DNA of 64,000 nt from Ferruginibacter sp050611725. Lineage in GTDB: Bacteria > Bacteroidota > Bacteroidia > Chitinophagales > Chitinophagaceae. Shown piece by piece: positions 9,301 to 18,654 of the stretch. The stretch lies in NCBI RefSeq assembly GCF_050611725.1, contig NZ_JBODJB010000001.1, positions 2,170,001 to 2,234,000 of the forward strand, written 5' to 3'. The number at the start of each line of letters is the position of its first letter. Within the stretch, counting starts at the first letter, position 1. Under the pieces are notes generated by a model. It saw only the letters and a list, made by a program, of their open reading frames with translations, did no database searches and was not told the DNA's origin. The translations under genes were made by a program, and so were the position numbers.

Positions 9301-12300
9301 GTTTGAATGTTGCACCTTTTGTTACAGGAGATCCATCAATTGTCCAATTATAAGTTGTAACAGTACCGCCATTCGTTACAGACTTATCCGTAAACGTTAC
9401 TTCCTTAGTAGTACAGTTTACATCAATGTCGAAAGAGTCTTTGGGTAAAGGTACTACTGTTACTTGTTTTGTAAATGGTGCTGCCGGAGAGCAACCTCCT
9501 GCAGATTTTACAGTTAAAGAAACTGTATAGTTTCCATCAGTAGCATAAGTATGTGTTACTGTTGAATTAGTATTTGTTACAACCGGACTGCCATCACCAA
9601 AATCCCACGTACGGGTATCAATGGTACCTATTGCAATAGTACTTTCATCTGTGAAAGTAGTAGCAGAGCCAAGGCAGGCAGTAGTAGCCGAGAATTTCGG
9701 TACCGGGGTAGCCTCTACCGTTATAGTGCTATCTTTTTTGTTTACACATCCAATGGGAGTGGTTACAGTTAGGCTAATATTCTTAACACCTGGTGTTGTA
9801 TATGTTTGTGCCGGAGGATTTGCACCGTCAAAAGTTTTGCCATCACCGAAACTCCATTTCCAATCGTTTGGAGAACCCGAAGTTCCTGTACCAAAGGATT
9901 TATCAGTGAATGTGGTGTTGTCTCCTGTACAAAGCGATGTTTTGCTTATATCAAAATCAGCTTTCAAACCACCGCCAAAATCAATGTTCACACTATCAGA
10001 CGAGTAACAGCCAACACTATTTAAAGTAGTAAGTTTTACTTTGTATGCGGTAGTTGTGGTACCCGGGTAAGTGTGAGTCTGTGGAGTTAGAGGGCTTGTG
10101 GTTGAAGTTACGTTATCACCAAAATCCCATTTCCAGCTCAATATGTTTGTACCAACCATTGGTATTGTATCTGCAGTGAATACAACCGTTGGGTTATTAC
10201 ATTTCGGATCGGCTTGTAAGTTTAAATTATCCTGACCTACGTTTACCAAAATTGTTTGTCGGTCTTCACCCGGACAATCTGTGAGAAAATTACCATAGGC
10301 TGTAACACTGAATCTATACAACGCATTTTCATTAAATGTATATGGTACCGGTGAAGAGTAGATGTAGAATGTACGTCCGTCAATAACCTTAGTACCTTCA
10401 TATACAGCTTTACCGCCGGATGTTGCACCGTCTTTCGGCACATTCGGAGAAACTCTTACATCATTAGGGTACCAAACAATTTTGTCAACTAAGCTTGGAT
10501 TATGAGGGAATCCAATTTTTAGCGTTATTGGAGTTCTAACACAAGTTCTTACAATTGTACTGCTTGAGTCTCCACCTTGTGGGTTAACAGAAAATTTATA
10601 TGAAGAAAGGTTTTTAACCGCTGTACCTGCATTGAAACCATAGCTTTCTCCATCACCATAACCATAAGCAATGGCAACAAATCCTGTATCTGCAGTTAAT
10701 GAGTGTTTCATTTTAGATGTTACCGGAAGAGATGCATAAGAGTAACCTGCATCTTGAGGATGCGGTTTAAATGTACCTGCTGCAGGTGTTGCGCCATCCA
10801 ATTTAAAGGTACTTGCCTTAGAGGAAGGAATGATCACATTCATAAAACTGTTGTAAGCACCCGAACCATCAATGATACTTTTTCCTGATGTAGGAGAGAA
10901 GAATACAACATTTGAAATAGATTGTTCTACCGGACTTAAAATGATCATTTCCGGACCACCATCAATACCTGTTTGCGTAGTACAATCCGGTGTTAATTGG
11001 AATTGACTTACGTTAATTGGTTTATCACTTGTAATTGATAAAGGAAGGGCACTTTGATATTGATAATATATCGCAGAGTTATTTACCTTAACCAGGTTTG
11101 CTGTGGTTAAAGCAACACCATTTACCTTAACTATTGATGTAGAATCCTGGAAGTAAATACGGAAATAGTTAGGGGTAGAATTCGTTGTTGGAGCTGTTAA
11201 GTATTTAGTACCCCATGCAACTGAAGGGAACATTTGTTGTATCATATGATCCGAGCCGGTAGATTGAGTACATGTTAAACCTCCAACCAAACAACGTCCA
11301 TTACCACCAAATACGGTGATCTTCTTATCGCAAGTTGTAGAAACTTTGGTACCACTCAGATCAAGTCCATTACCTGCCGGACTGAAACCACCAATTGCAT
11401 TAAACACCTGACCTTTATTAAGTGTAACCGTATAAGTACCACTGGCAGCATAGGCAGTATTAGCAGGAGTCGTCAAATTTTCATTGAACAATGATGCCGG
11501 AGATGCATCAATGATTGGTCGGGTAGGCTTAAACGTTACTACCGTATTATCTTCATTTGCAATTACAAAGAAGAAAGAGTTTGGATTGCTGTTATTGCTT
11601 TCTCCACCAAATGCCTGCACAGTATAAGATGAATTCCATGTATTGGTAGGGAATACCATCGCTCCTGCAGCTGTATTTCCATGTGTATATGAATGCATAT
11701 GAACAGCTACCGGAATATTTTTCTCTGTATATACATGGATAGATTTATTACTTATACCGGTAGAGAATAACCTGGCATCAGGTAAACCACCCGGGTTGGT
11801 TGCATCCGTTGCATCTCCCGTTGGGAAGCCGGTGAAAGCATAAGATCCACCCGGAGCAATATCCATTTGTTGAGCATATCCACCACTAGTAAGGTCACAG
11901 TGTACTCTTACAGTTTGGGTCGTGCTAGGATTTGTAACATATACGCTTAAACGACATTCATCAGCATCACCTGCCTTACGGCTCATTTTTTCCTGATAAC
12001 CAAAACCTAAATAGAAATCGGTTCCGGCATTAGAAACATCATCAGGAGATTGTATTACGTTACCTTTTAGTATAACCTGATCGGCATCACCTACAGCAAC
12101 TCCAGGGGCACTATGCGTAACTACAGCATTGAATGCACCGAACGATGCTGCAGAGAATTGAACAAAAATTGGTGTTTTAGGAACTTTTCCTCCTGAATAT
12201 GGTAATGTAATAGAGTTGCTGAATCCTGTACTTCCGTTCAATGAAATTTTAAATCCACCGGCCGGCACAGAAATCGTAATTACACCCGATGCAGGTGATA

Positions 12301-13651
12301 AATTATTACCTGTCAGATAATATTGTGATACCAAAGAATTGGCACCAAATAAAATATCTCCAAAATCCAATGTTCCCGGTATTGCAGTTAATGTTGGAAC
12401 AGGAAGACCGGTTTTAAAACAGGTATCTGCACTATAACCATAGCCCTGTGCATTATGAGCGTATGCCTTTACACAGTAATTTGTGTTAGGTTGTAAACTT
12501 TTAATAAGATCGGTAAATGAGTTTACTCCTGACCCTAATGCCATTATTCCGTTATTGGAATTGTAAGTCGGGTTTGGATTTAGACTCCATATAAATCCTT
12601 TCTCATCTACATAACTACCTCCACTATCCGGAACATTGCCTGTTGCATTTACTTTATTTGAAGAAATTGAGTTCAATTTTATTGTTGCAGTCGGCGGAGC
12701 CAGCGGTTTTGTTGTAAAGTTCTTCACAGCGCCAAGATGAACACTATTATCCAAGCCAATAGCATAAGCTTGATAAAAATAAGTTACACCTGGAGATAAA
12801 GGGCCAATTGTATCTGTAAAAGGTCCGTTGTCTGCAGGACGTGTCCATGTTTTTGTTGTTAAAGCTGTATCGGCTTTGGTATTGGTTAATGGAGATGCAC
12901 TCCAGATAATACCGGTTGCCAATAAAGGAAGTGTACCCGGCGCTACCGTGCCGCTTGTAGCAGCATTGGTAATACCTGGGACAACGCCTCCGGTTGTAAC
13001 GGTAGGAACAGTACCCGTTGGTTGATAAACAATAATATCATCTATTGTTGATGTGCTACCACCTGAATTGAAAATACCTACACGAACCGGACCGGTAACA
13101 CCTGTGAAGTTTACACTATATGAAGTAAAGACGGTATTAACCGGAAACGATGAAGAAAAATTGGCAAAATTTCCCGGAATTGGGTTTGCGCTTGAATACG
13201 TAGGTTGACCGGCTTTTGTATCCGTTGCAACACCTACAGTGAAAGGAGAATTCATTACAGCCCAAAATGTAACACTTACAATTGCAGATGAAGTAACAGG
13301 TGTGATCAGGTAGCCACTTGACCCTAATCTTATACCACGGGTAGCAGAATGCACATTTCTTAATCTTGTATCGCTGGTAGTAGCCGCTTTTGAATACCAC
13401 CATACACCATTATTTGGAACGGTATTTATTGAAGTAGTGGTAGAAGAACTAGCAGTATAGTAGGTCATTGTGCTACTTACAGATGTACCTGTAACCGTAA
13501 CCTGACCACTGGTGGTTGGATTAATGCCTGTACCCCAATCCGGTTCTTCAAAACCTTCATTGATAATTTGTGCTTTACTATCTGTAAAAAGCCCGAATGT
13601 AAAAAGGATTAAAAACAGGGATCCGAGCAGGCCAACAGTAGATTTTTTCAT
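6302..13651 (-). CDS. Giant PKD-repeat surface protein with CHU_C-type T9SS sorting domain
   Basis: This 2449-residue secreted protein has a signal peptide ending SKAQ. An N-terminal jelly-roll-like domain (about 30-210, ending DDIIVYQP) is similar to the starts of the proteins at 26290, 48895 and 54395. It is followed by FN3-like segments, an ASH-like domain near 425-545 (LDFGDILFG) and an IgGFc-binding-like region around 560-1010 (FFVIANEDNTVV). About twelve PKD-type repeats lie between 1150 and 2200, most with a WxFGDG-like core. The C-terminus (VPNTFTPNNDGRNDF, residue 2374 onward, ending YITILK) is a gliding_CHU_C / type B sorting domain. It is presumably exported by T9SS and held at the surface as an adhesin or polysaccharide-binding protein. 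No catalytic domain is recognised. It is followed by its PorP/SprF partner. Confidence 0.88.
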   Translation of the reverse strand: MKKSTVGLLGSLFLILFTFGLFTDSKAQIINEGFEEPDWGTGINPTTSGQVTVTGTSVSSTMTYYTASSSTTTSINTVPNNGVWWYSKAATTSDTRLRNVHSATRGIRLGSSGYLITPVTSSAIVSVTFWAVMNSPFTVGVATDTKAGQPTYSSANPIPGNFANFSSSFPVNTVFTSYSVNFTGVTGPVRVGIFNSGGSTSTIDDIIVYQPTGTVPTVTTGGVVPGITNAATSGTVAPGTLPLLATGIIWSASPLTNTKADTALTTKTWTRPADNGPFTDTIGPLSPGVTYFYQAYAIGLDNSVHLGAVKNFTTKPLAPPTATIKLNSISSNKVNATGNVPDSGGSYVDEKGFIWSLNPNPTYNSNNGIMALGSGVNSFTDLIKSLQPNTNYCVKAYAHNAQGYGYSADTCFKTGLPVPTLTAIPGTLDFGDILFGANSLVSQYYLTGNNLSPASGVITISVPAGGFKISLNGSTGFSNSITLPYSGGKVPKTPIFVQFSAASFGAFNAVVTHSAPGVAVGDADQVILKGNVIQSPDDVSNAGTDFYLGFGYQEKMSRKAGDADECRLSVYVTNPSTTQTVRVHCDLTSGGYAQQMDIAPGGSYAFTGFPTGDATDATNPGGLPDARLFSTGISNKSIHVYTEKNIPVAVHMHSYTHGNTAAGAMVFPTNTWNSSYTVQAFGGESNNSNPNSFFFVIANEDNTVVTFKPTRPIIDASPASLFNENLTTPANTAYAASGTYTVTLNKGQVFNAIGGFSPAGNGLDLSGTKVSTTCDKKITVFGGNGRCLVGGLTCTQSTGSDHMIQQMFPSVAWGTKYLTAPTTNSTPNYFRIYFQDSTSIVKVNGVALTTANLVKVNNSAIYYQYQSALPLSITSDKPINVSQFQLTPDCTTQTGIDGGPEMIILSPVEQSISNVVFFSPTSGKSIIDGSGAYNSFMNVIIPSSKASTFKLDGATPAAGTFKPHPQDAGYSYASLPVTSKMKHSLTADTGFVAIAYGYGDGESYGFNAGTAVKNLSSYKFSVNPQGGDSSSTIVRTCVRTPITLKIGFPHNPSLVDKIVWYPNDVRVSPNVPKDGATSGGKAVYEGTKVIDGRTFYIYSSPVPYTFNENALYRFSVTAYGNFLTDCPGEDRQTILVNVGQDNLNLQADPKCNNPTVVFTADTIPMVGTNILSWKWDFGDNVTSTTSPLTPQTHTYPGTTTTAYKVKLTTLNSVGCYSSDSVNIDFGGGLKADFDISKTSLCTGDNTTFTDKSFGTGTSGSPNDWKWSFGDGKTFDGANPPAQTYTTPGVKNISLTVTTPIGCVNKKDSTITVEATPVPKFSATTACLGSATTFTDESTIAIGTIDTRTWDFGDGSPVVTNTNSTVTHTYATDGNYTVSLTVKSAGGCSPAAPFTKQVTVVPLPKDSFDIDVNCTTKEVTFTDKSVTNGGTVTTYNWTIDGSPVTKGATFKQTFNDALEHTVTLRVTTSNGCSNTGFTRKFTISVSPVADFDIPAKVCLPNDAAIFTNKTTIADGTESQISYAWDFGDLGTATQAAPAPSTVSHAYATATNFTVKLTATSGKGCTSTAQKTINTIFSQPKANFTLPTEVCVNAKAALSGTGTATGSTAAEWYWNFGTGFGAVSKKDTVGVWNVAGDTAIKHYFVSAVGCISDTVSKTITVNALPVNLFDKDIDCSIKKVTFTDKSTVPAGSSVVKRHWVFGDGTRDDANNATVTHTYTGTGPYTATLWIESSKGCQDSTNRATVTFTISATPASSFDLPTTNICLPAGIATFVNTSTISDGTQSSFQNIWDYGDGAKKDTTIGLAPASHQFTGVGPYTVKLTTISINGCTNAATPKVISNIFAQPKASFTAPTETCLNSPASFSSTGTAAASTAASWYWDLGNGSFGTLSKKDTVASWSVSGPQTIKHYFVSAAGCTSDTAEKIVTVNPLPVASFTQAAVGCAGKVVNFTDASTATAPATIVEWKWYFGDGQTATVNTAGTTHTYDLGGSYNAKLVVKDSKGCYSDTFRLTVNVYPNPVPLFTVTDICLPNVNAVFTDASTITSGSITDWKWSLGDNTDTLHLSTFTHAYPAGGVYSVILTATSDQGCTTTGAPVNVTAVSAPIAKDSIVNANRLCSSTPVTLINESVPNGFGSVSKIEIFWDYTGDQTKKTVDNAPVTSGIYTFKYPDLSADKNYDVLIRAYSNNGCFKDSVRTIAVLASPALQFAPLANICEEKDTIQIAIPVDANSLPIDSAYFTGDGIINNTNQFFPLLAGPGNHIITYTDTATNGCVSQASQPIFVYATPKIRMDNLRTVLLGDNVTLNPTVEGNIQTYTWSPNTYLDNPAILKPVSTPLEDITYKLHVVTKDGCEFDSSVKVLVLQDFKVPNTFTPNNDGRNDFWIIEQLPRFPIQRVQVFNRYGQVVYETRKYDPKGWDGNFKGKPLPIGTYYYIIELDGMVDPKVGYITILK

Positions 13652-13727
13652 AAATGTAATCGTTAGTAATTTATTGATATAGAGCCCGTTTTTGGCAAAA
13701 CGCTGCCCAAGTATAAAAAAGAGTCCG

Positions 13728-13735
13728 CAAATCTA
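13728..13735 (-). promoter_or_regulatory. Candidate -7 box for the PKD giant
   Basis: On the minus strand this reads TAGATTTG, an exact TAnnTTTG match. The -33 position shows only a weak TTTTCA. Transcription would start near 13721, leaving a 70-nt leader and placing the operator at 13803-13822 about 80-100 nt upstream of the start. Confidence 0.35.
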
Positions 13736-13802
13736 TTCTTTTTTCATCTGAAAAGAGGTATTTGATATGAAGTTTGCAGCATGCGGACAGCTATATTTTT
13801 AC

Positions 13803-13822
13803 GCAATCGTTCCCGAATTTGC
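13803..13822. promoter_or_regulatory. Operator of the shared family, upstream of the PKD giant
   Basis: GCAATCGTTCCCGA is identical to the left part of the sites at 48744 and 54200. It is followed by ATTTGC, a shortened form of the right half. The site lies 152 nt before the start codon at 13651. The first 12 bases fit the LacI-type core GnAAnCGnTTnC with one mismatch. Confidence 0.6.
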
Positions 13823-13987
13823 CTGATTTTTTTATCGGTTGGATGGATGCTTCCGGTAAAACTATTTTAATGTTAAAAAAAGCCCGGCTCTTTGTTCCGG
13901 CAAATCATAGAACATATAAAGAATTCTTACTGAAAATTTTTGCTTTTACAGAGGATTGAATAAGGTAACGGCAAAGAATAGTTGTTT

Positions 13988-15031
13988 TTATTTTTTCTTT
14001 TTTTCAGTTTTTGTAGAAGAGTCCCTCACACAAAGTTCTGTATGCAAAACTTTTGTTTCAAATTGTGTAACAGGTCTTTTGCTTTCTATCAACTGAATTA
14101 ATAATTCAGTAGCCATTTGTCCCATTTCAAATGCTGGTTGCTTAACAGCAGATAAAGACGGATTTAGTAATTCAACCAACCCCGAATTGGTGAACCCGAT
14201 AATGCCAACATCATTCGGAACGGAAATACCTAATGACTTGAAAGTAGCCAGACAACTGGTTGTTACACGATCGCTGGCAGTAAAAATTGCATCCGGTTTT
14301 TGTTTCAAACTTAGTAATTCTTTAACGGCGCCTTCAACTTCGGCTAATATCATTCCACCATGATTACAATATTTTATATAAGATTCATTCAATGGAATAC
14401 CATTCTTTGCCAATGCATCTTTATAGCCTTGTAATCTTTCTTTTGTAATTGATAAATGAGATGAACTAGTAAGATGAGCAATTTTTTTAAAACCTGATTT
14501 TATTAAATGCTCTGTAGCATCATAAGCTCCTTTGTAATTATCTACAATTATTTTATGTGTATCTATTTCATCGGTGATCCTGTCGAAAAAAACCATTGGC
14601 AAACCTTTTTCATGCAAACTTTTAAAATGGTCAACATTTTCTGTTTCGGTAGAAAGCGAAACCAGCAGTCCGTCAACAGATCTGGATGAAAGGTGTTGCA
14701 TATTTACAATTTCTCTTTCATAAGACTCATGACTTTGTGAAATGATAACGTGATATCCTCTGTTATACGCAATAGATTCTATACCGTTAATAGCCTGAGA
14801 AAAAAAGTTGTTGGCAATTTCAGTTACAATGACACCAATAGAGCGGCTTCTTCTTTCCTTTAAACTTAAAGCAATAGGGTTGGGGCGGTAGTTGAATTTC
14901 TCTGCATATTCCAGTACCAGTTTCTTGGTTTCAGGGCTAATTTCATAACTGCCTCGTAAGGCTCTGGATACTGTAGAAGTAGAAAGTCCTAAGGCTTTAG
15001 CAATGTCTTTTATGGTTATGGCTTCGTACAT
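13988..15031 (-). CDS. LacI-family transcriptional regulator
   Basis: This 347-residue regulator has an N-terminal LacI helix-turn-helix (TIKDIAKALGLSTSTVSRAL, residues 6-25) and the hinge helix NPIALSLKERRS. The periplasmic-binding-protein-like effector domain runs from about 60 to 335 (SIGVIVTEIANNFFS at its start). The C-terminus ends in a lysine run (TEKKKK). It is divergently transcribed from susC with 278 nt between, and that gap holds a 24-bp quasi-palindromic operator. This makes it the best candidate regulator of the pectin locus, and probably of itself. The ligand is unknown; an oligogalacturonide or a pathway intermediate such as KDG is plausible. It could act as repressor or activator. 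Confidence 0.9.
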   Translation of the reverse strand: MYEAITIKDIAKALGLSTSTVSRALRGSYEISPETKKLVLEYAEKFNYRPNPIALSLKERRSRSIGVIVTEIANNFFSQAINGIESIAYNRGYHVIISQSHESYEREIVNMQHLSSRSVDGLLVSLSTETENVDHFKSLHEKGLPMVFFDRITDEIDTHKIIVDNYKGAYDATEHLIKSGFKKIAHLTSSSHLSITKERLQGYKDALAKNGIPLNESYIKYCNHGGMILAEVEGAVKELLSLKQKPDAIFTASDRVTTSCLATFKSLGISVPNDVGIIGFTNSGLVELLNPSLSAVKQPAFEMGQMATELLIQLIESKRPVTQFETKVLHTELCVRDSSTKTEKKKK

Positions 15032-15309
15032 TTAATACTTGTTTTTCATCGTTTTATCAAATCCTCACTTACAACCGTTCGATGTTTCAAAGATAAAGTT
15101 TTTATCTGCTATATAAATATCGTGATTTTAAACTTTAATTGCAAACGATACCGAGAACGATTGCATAAATATTTAGGTTAAATAGGTCGTTCTCAATACA
15201 AAATGGTGATAAAATTGATTGATATTTGTTTGTGTAAATTACGTAAAAGCAGCATCTTAGTAAAATGATTGCTCTTATTATTTTGTATATTTAGATAAAA
15301 ACTTGCTGT
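15032..15309. promoter_or_regulatory. Divergent control region between the LacI regulator and susC
   Basis: This AT-rich region contains the operator at 15141-15164, 110 nt from the regulator start and 146 nt from the susC start. GATATTTG at 15221-15228 matches the -7 consensus in 7 of 8 positions and could serve susC. It lacks a clear -33 box. No further gene is seen. Confidence 0.5.
15141..15164. promoter_or_regulatory. 24-bp operator of the shared family in the regulator-susC gap
   Basis: On the plus strand the half-sites are GCAAACGATACC and then GAGAACGATTGC. The outer heptamers GCAAACG and CGATTGC form an imperfect inverted repeat separated by 10 bp. Read on the minus strand it matches the site at 26111-26134 in 20 of 24 positions, and it shares the GCAATCGTT core with the sites at 13803, 48744 and 54200. 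Confidence 0.7.
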
Positions 15310-18300
15310 ATGAAGAAACTATTAGTAGTAGTGCTTGCTTTTTTTGCTCTGCCCGTGAGCCTTTTAGCCCAACAAACCATTAAAGGAAAAGTAGTAGATG
15401 AGGAAGGGAACGGTGTTCCTAACGCTACTGTTGTGCAGGTTAAGGGAACCAAAAAAGGTACCCAAACTGATGCCTCAGGAAATTTTACTCTGGCTTTAAA
15501 AGAGAACGGTACAACTTCGTTGACTGTTTCCTCTGTTGGTTATGCAACCAACACCTTTGTTGTAAAAACCGGTGTTGATCCCGTTATTACTTTAGAAAAA
15601 AAGGCTGTGTTGAATGATGAAGTTGTAGTTGTAGGTTACCAATCGGTAAAACGTGGTGATATGAAAGCTGCGGTAGCAACTCTTGGTTCAGGACAGTTAA
15701 AAGATATTCCTGTTTCTTCAGCAGCAGAAGCATTAACCGGAAAACTGGCCGGTGTACAAGTAGTAACTTCTGAAGGTTCGCCAGATGCGGAAATAAATAT
15801 CCGTGTTCGTGGTGGTACTTCTCTAACACAAAATAACTCACCTATTTATATTGTAGATGGTGTTCAAACTGAAGACGCCTTAAAATCTATTGCTCCGCAG
15901 GATATTGAAAGTATAGATGTGATTAAAGATCCTTCTATATTATCTATCTATGGTGCAAGAGGTGCTAATGGTGTTGTTGTAATTACAACAAGAACGCCAA
16001 AAGCGAAAAAATTCACTGTTACTTACAATGGTTTTGTAGGTATGAGAGAATTACCAAAAACTTTGGATCTTATGGATCCTGCCGAGTTTGTAGAGTATCA
16101 ATATGAGAACTATTTAACTCGTTCTGATACTGCTGGTTTCTTCGATTCATATAGCCCGATTGACAGAACTTTTGCAGGTTTGAAATCATTTAAAGATTCC
16201 ACTGCAGTTAACTGGCAAGATGAAGTTTTTGGTCGTAAAGCATTTAACCAAACACACAATGTGAGCATTGCAGGTGGAACAAAAACTACCCAACTTACAT
16301 TTGGTTATACGCACAATGATGAAGATGCCATCATGATCAACTCAGGTTTTAAAAGAAATCTTTTGAATTTTAAGATTACTCAAAAATTAGCAAGCTTTAT
16401 TAAAACATCTGCAAACATTCGATATACCGATCAGGTTGTAACAGGTGTTGGTGTATCTTCTTCAAAAGAAGGTCAAGGGCAAAACCGTTTAAGAAATGCG
16501 ATCCGTTACAGACCGTATATCCCTTTAGGTACTGATATAGATGATTTTGATGAAACCCTGTTTGATGAAACTGCGGAAAACGGATTGAATTTATACAATC
16601 CTGTGTTATTAGCTTACAGTGAATACAAAAAAAACTACACTAAAATTTTCAATATCGGTGGTAGTATCGATGTGTCGTTTACAAAATACTTATCATTTAA
16701 AACAACACTTGGTTACAACAGCAGTAATAATGAAGTGTTGGAACATTACAATACATTTACACAAGAAGTTCGTGGTAATCCGGCGGCTAACAGATTACCT
16801 ATAACAGGTTTTAACAATGGAGAAAAAATCTCTGTAAATAATTCAAATGTATTGACCTTTAATGTTAACAAACTGATCAAGAAAAAATCATTTAAAAAAC
16901 ATCATGATTTGATCATGCTTGTTGGTCAGGAAACATATAAAGTAATAAACAAACAAACCAACAGAAGATATGGTAATGCGGTAGATACACTTTCTGCAAA
17001 AGCAAGTGTTCAAAGAACAAGAGCAGGAAGTCCGGTTGGTGTATTGTTTTTAAATTACCCTACTTATACAGAAGAAGAATCAAGATTGGCATCTTTCTTC
17101 GGTAAAGTTGATTACACGCTAAATAAAAAATATTCTGCTACTTTCTCTGTAAGATCTGATGGAGCATCTGTATTAGCTCCGGGCCACAGATGGAATACTT
17201 TCACTGCAGGTGCATTAACATGGATCATGTCTCGTGAAAATTTCTTCCAAAAAGCTTTCTCTCCAAGATTGATCAATGATTTTAAAGTGAGATTCTCTTA
17301 TGGTGGAGCAGGTAATGCAAAAATTGATCCTTTCTTATATCTGCCGGTATTCTCAAGTCAGGTAATAAATCCTACAAGTGGTACCAGTACTTATACATTG
17401 AGTTATTCAAGCGGTACTGGAACCGGTACAAATAATATCGGGTACGGTTCTCCGTATTTGTCTAACGGGTTATTGAAATGGGAAACAACAACAACTAAAA
17501 ACTTAGGATTTGATCTAGGTATGTTCAAAAATCGTTTCCAGTTATCAGTTGATATTTATAAAAACACAACCAAAGACTTGTTGTTGCTACAAACCATACC
17601 TGCTACATCAGGTTATACTTCTCAAATTCAGAACGCAGGACAAACAACCAACAAGGGTATAGATGTTCAATTGACTGCTACAGTAGTTGATAAAAAGAAC
17701 TTTACTTGGTCTGCTAATTTCAATATTGCATTCAATAAAAACAGAATTGATGAAGTGGGTAGTTTCAACCCATTACAATATAGTGGCTGGAGTGTATTAA
17801 AAGAATCTTTACTAGATTACAATGCAGGTAAAGGAATGCCGGTAGGCGAAATGTATGGTTTTGTATCTGACGGTTTTTACACTACAGATGATTTCACATA
17901 CAATGCAAGTGCAACTCGTGGTAACAGATATGTATTGAAGAAAAGCACAACTGCCCCTTATACAACGATCAATGGTACAAATATTCAGCCGGGTATGCTT
18001 AAATTGAAAGACTTGAATGGAGACTCATTGGTTACAGATGCTGATAGAACGGTTATCGGTCATGCACAACCTAAATTCACCGGCGGTTTAAATCAACAGT
18101 TTAGTTTCTTTAAACGTTTTGATCTAAGTGTTTTTGTAAACTGGGTAGTTGGTAACGATGTATACAATGCAAATAAAATTGAGTTTACCAGCGGATACAC
18201 TAAAAGCGCTAATATGCTTGCGTTGATGAACGACAGATGGAAAATTGCCGACGAAAACGGAAACAGCTTAAGAGATACCACGCCGGATGTTTATGCAGCA

Positions 18301-18624
18301 TACAATGCAAATGCTAAGCTATGGGCACCAAGTACTGCTTCGGGTGGTTTAAATGTAACTTCTTGGGCAATTGAAGATGGAAGTTTCTTGCGTATCAATA
18401 ACGTTAGCTTAGGCTATAATTTTGCTCCAGCTGTTTTAAAGAAAATTAAAGTAACTAAATTAAGAGTATATGCAACTGTAAATAATCTGGCTGTTATTAC
18501 AAATTATTCGGGTTACGATCCGGAAGCAAATACTAGAACAAGGAATCCGTTGACACCGGGTGTAGATTATTCTGCATATCCTCGTAGCCGTTCTTATGTT
18601 GCAGGTATTAATCTTACATTTTAA
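15310..18624 (+). CDS. susC: SusC/RagA-family TonB-dependent outer membrane transporter
   Basis: This 1104-residue TonB-dependent receptor has a signal peptide ending LLAQQ and an N-terminal carboxypeptidase-regulatory-like domain (TIKGKVVDEEGNGVPNATV, residues 23-100). A TonB-box-like segment (NDEVVVVGYQ, near 102) and a plug domain follow, the latter with the SusC signature SPIYIVDGVQ and YGARGANGVVVITT. The large C-terminal barrel ends YVAGINLTF. With the SusD partner that follows directly it would import pectic oligosaccharides across the outer membrane; the substrate is inferred from the lyases and esterases downstream. It is the first gene of the pectin locus and lies 146 nt after the operator. 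Confidence 0.93.
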   Translation: MKKLLVVVLAFFALPVSLLAQQTIKGKVVDEEGNGVPNATVVQVKGTKKGTQTDASGNFTLALKENGTTSLTVSSVGYATNTFVVKTGVDPVITLEKKAVLNDEVVVVGYQSVKRGDMKAAVATLGSGQLKDIPVSSAAEALTGKLAGVQVVTSEGSPDAEINIRVRGGTSLTQNNSPIYIVDGVQTEDALKSIAPQDIESIDVIKDPSILSIYGARGANGVVVITTRTPKAKKFTVTYNGFVGMRELPKTLDLMDPAEFVEYQYENYLTRSDTAGFFDSYSPIDRTFAGLKSFKDSTAVNWQDEVFGRKAFNQTHNVSIAGGTKTTQLTFGYTHNDEDAIMINSGFKRNLLNFKITQKLASFIKTSANIRYTDQVVTGVGVSSSKEGQGQNRLRNAIRYRPYIPLGTDIDDFDETLFDETAENGLNLYNPVLLAYSEYKKNYTKIFNIGGSIDVSFTKYLSFKTTLGYNSSNNEVLEHYNTFTQEVRGNPAANRLPITGFNNGEKISVNNSNVLTFNVNKLIKKKSFKKHHDLIMLVGQETYKVINKQTNRRYGNAVDTLSAKASVQRTRAGSPVGVLFLNYPTYTEEESRLASFFGKVDYTLNKKYSATFSVRSDGASVLAPGHRWNTFTAGALTWIMSRENFFQKAFSPRLINDFKVRFSYGGAGNAKIDPFLYLPVFSSQVINPTSGTSTYTLSYSSGTGTGTNNIGYGSPYLSNGLLKWETTTTKNLGFDLGMFKNRFQLSVDIYKNTTKDLLLLQTIPATSGYTSQIQNAGQTTNKGIDVQLTATVVDKKNFTWSANFNIAFNKNRIDEVGSFNPLQYSGWSVLKESLLDYNAGKGMPVGEMYGFVSDGFYTTDDFTYNASATRGNRYVLKKSTTAPYTTINGTNIQPGMLKLKDLNGDSLVTDADRTVIGHAQPKFTGGLNQQFSFFKRFDLSVFVNWVVGNDVYNANKIEFTSGYTKSANMLALMNDRWKIADENGNSLRDTTPDVYAAYNANAKLWAPSTASGGLNVTSWAIEDGSFLRINNVSLGYNFAPAVLKKIKVTKLRVYATVNNLAVITNYSGYDPEANTRTRNPLTPGVDYSAYPRSRSYVAGINLTF

Positions 18625-18654
18625 TTGTCATTGAAAAAGTATAAAAAATTAGTT

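Larger units (their letters stand above)
13652..13987. other. Intergenic region upstream of the PKD giant
   Basis: This gap lies between the regulator gene end (13988, minus) and the start of the PKD giant (13651, minus). It holds a candidate minus-strand promoter (CAAATCTA at 13728-13735, which reads TAGATTTG on the minus strand) and the 24-bp-family operator at 13803. A 61-codon plus-strand frame across it has no recognisable content and is not called. No strong terminator for the regulator gene was found. Confidence 0.6.

Noticed and set aside
6900..10150. Direct DNA repeats in the PKD gene as a possible CRISPR-like or recombination array
   Set aside because: The periodicity comes from coding PKD units of unequal length and diverged sequence, with one continuous reading frame.
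13774..13959. 61-codon plus-strand frame upstream of the LacI regulator end
   Set aside because: No recognisable content, it covers the operator and the candidate control region of the PKD giant, and it is antisense to both neighbours.
18625..18654. TTG start for susD
   Set aside because: The ATG at 18655 gives a compact lipoprotein signal with C27; the TTG adds ten basic residues without benefit.
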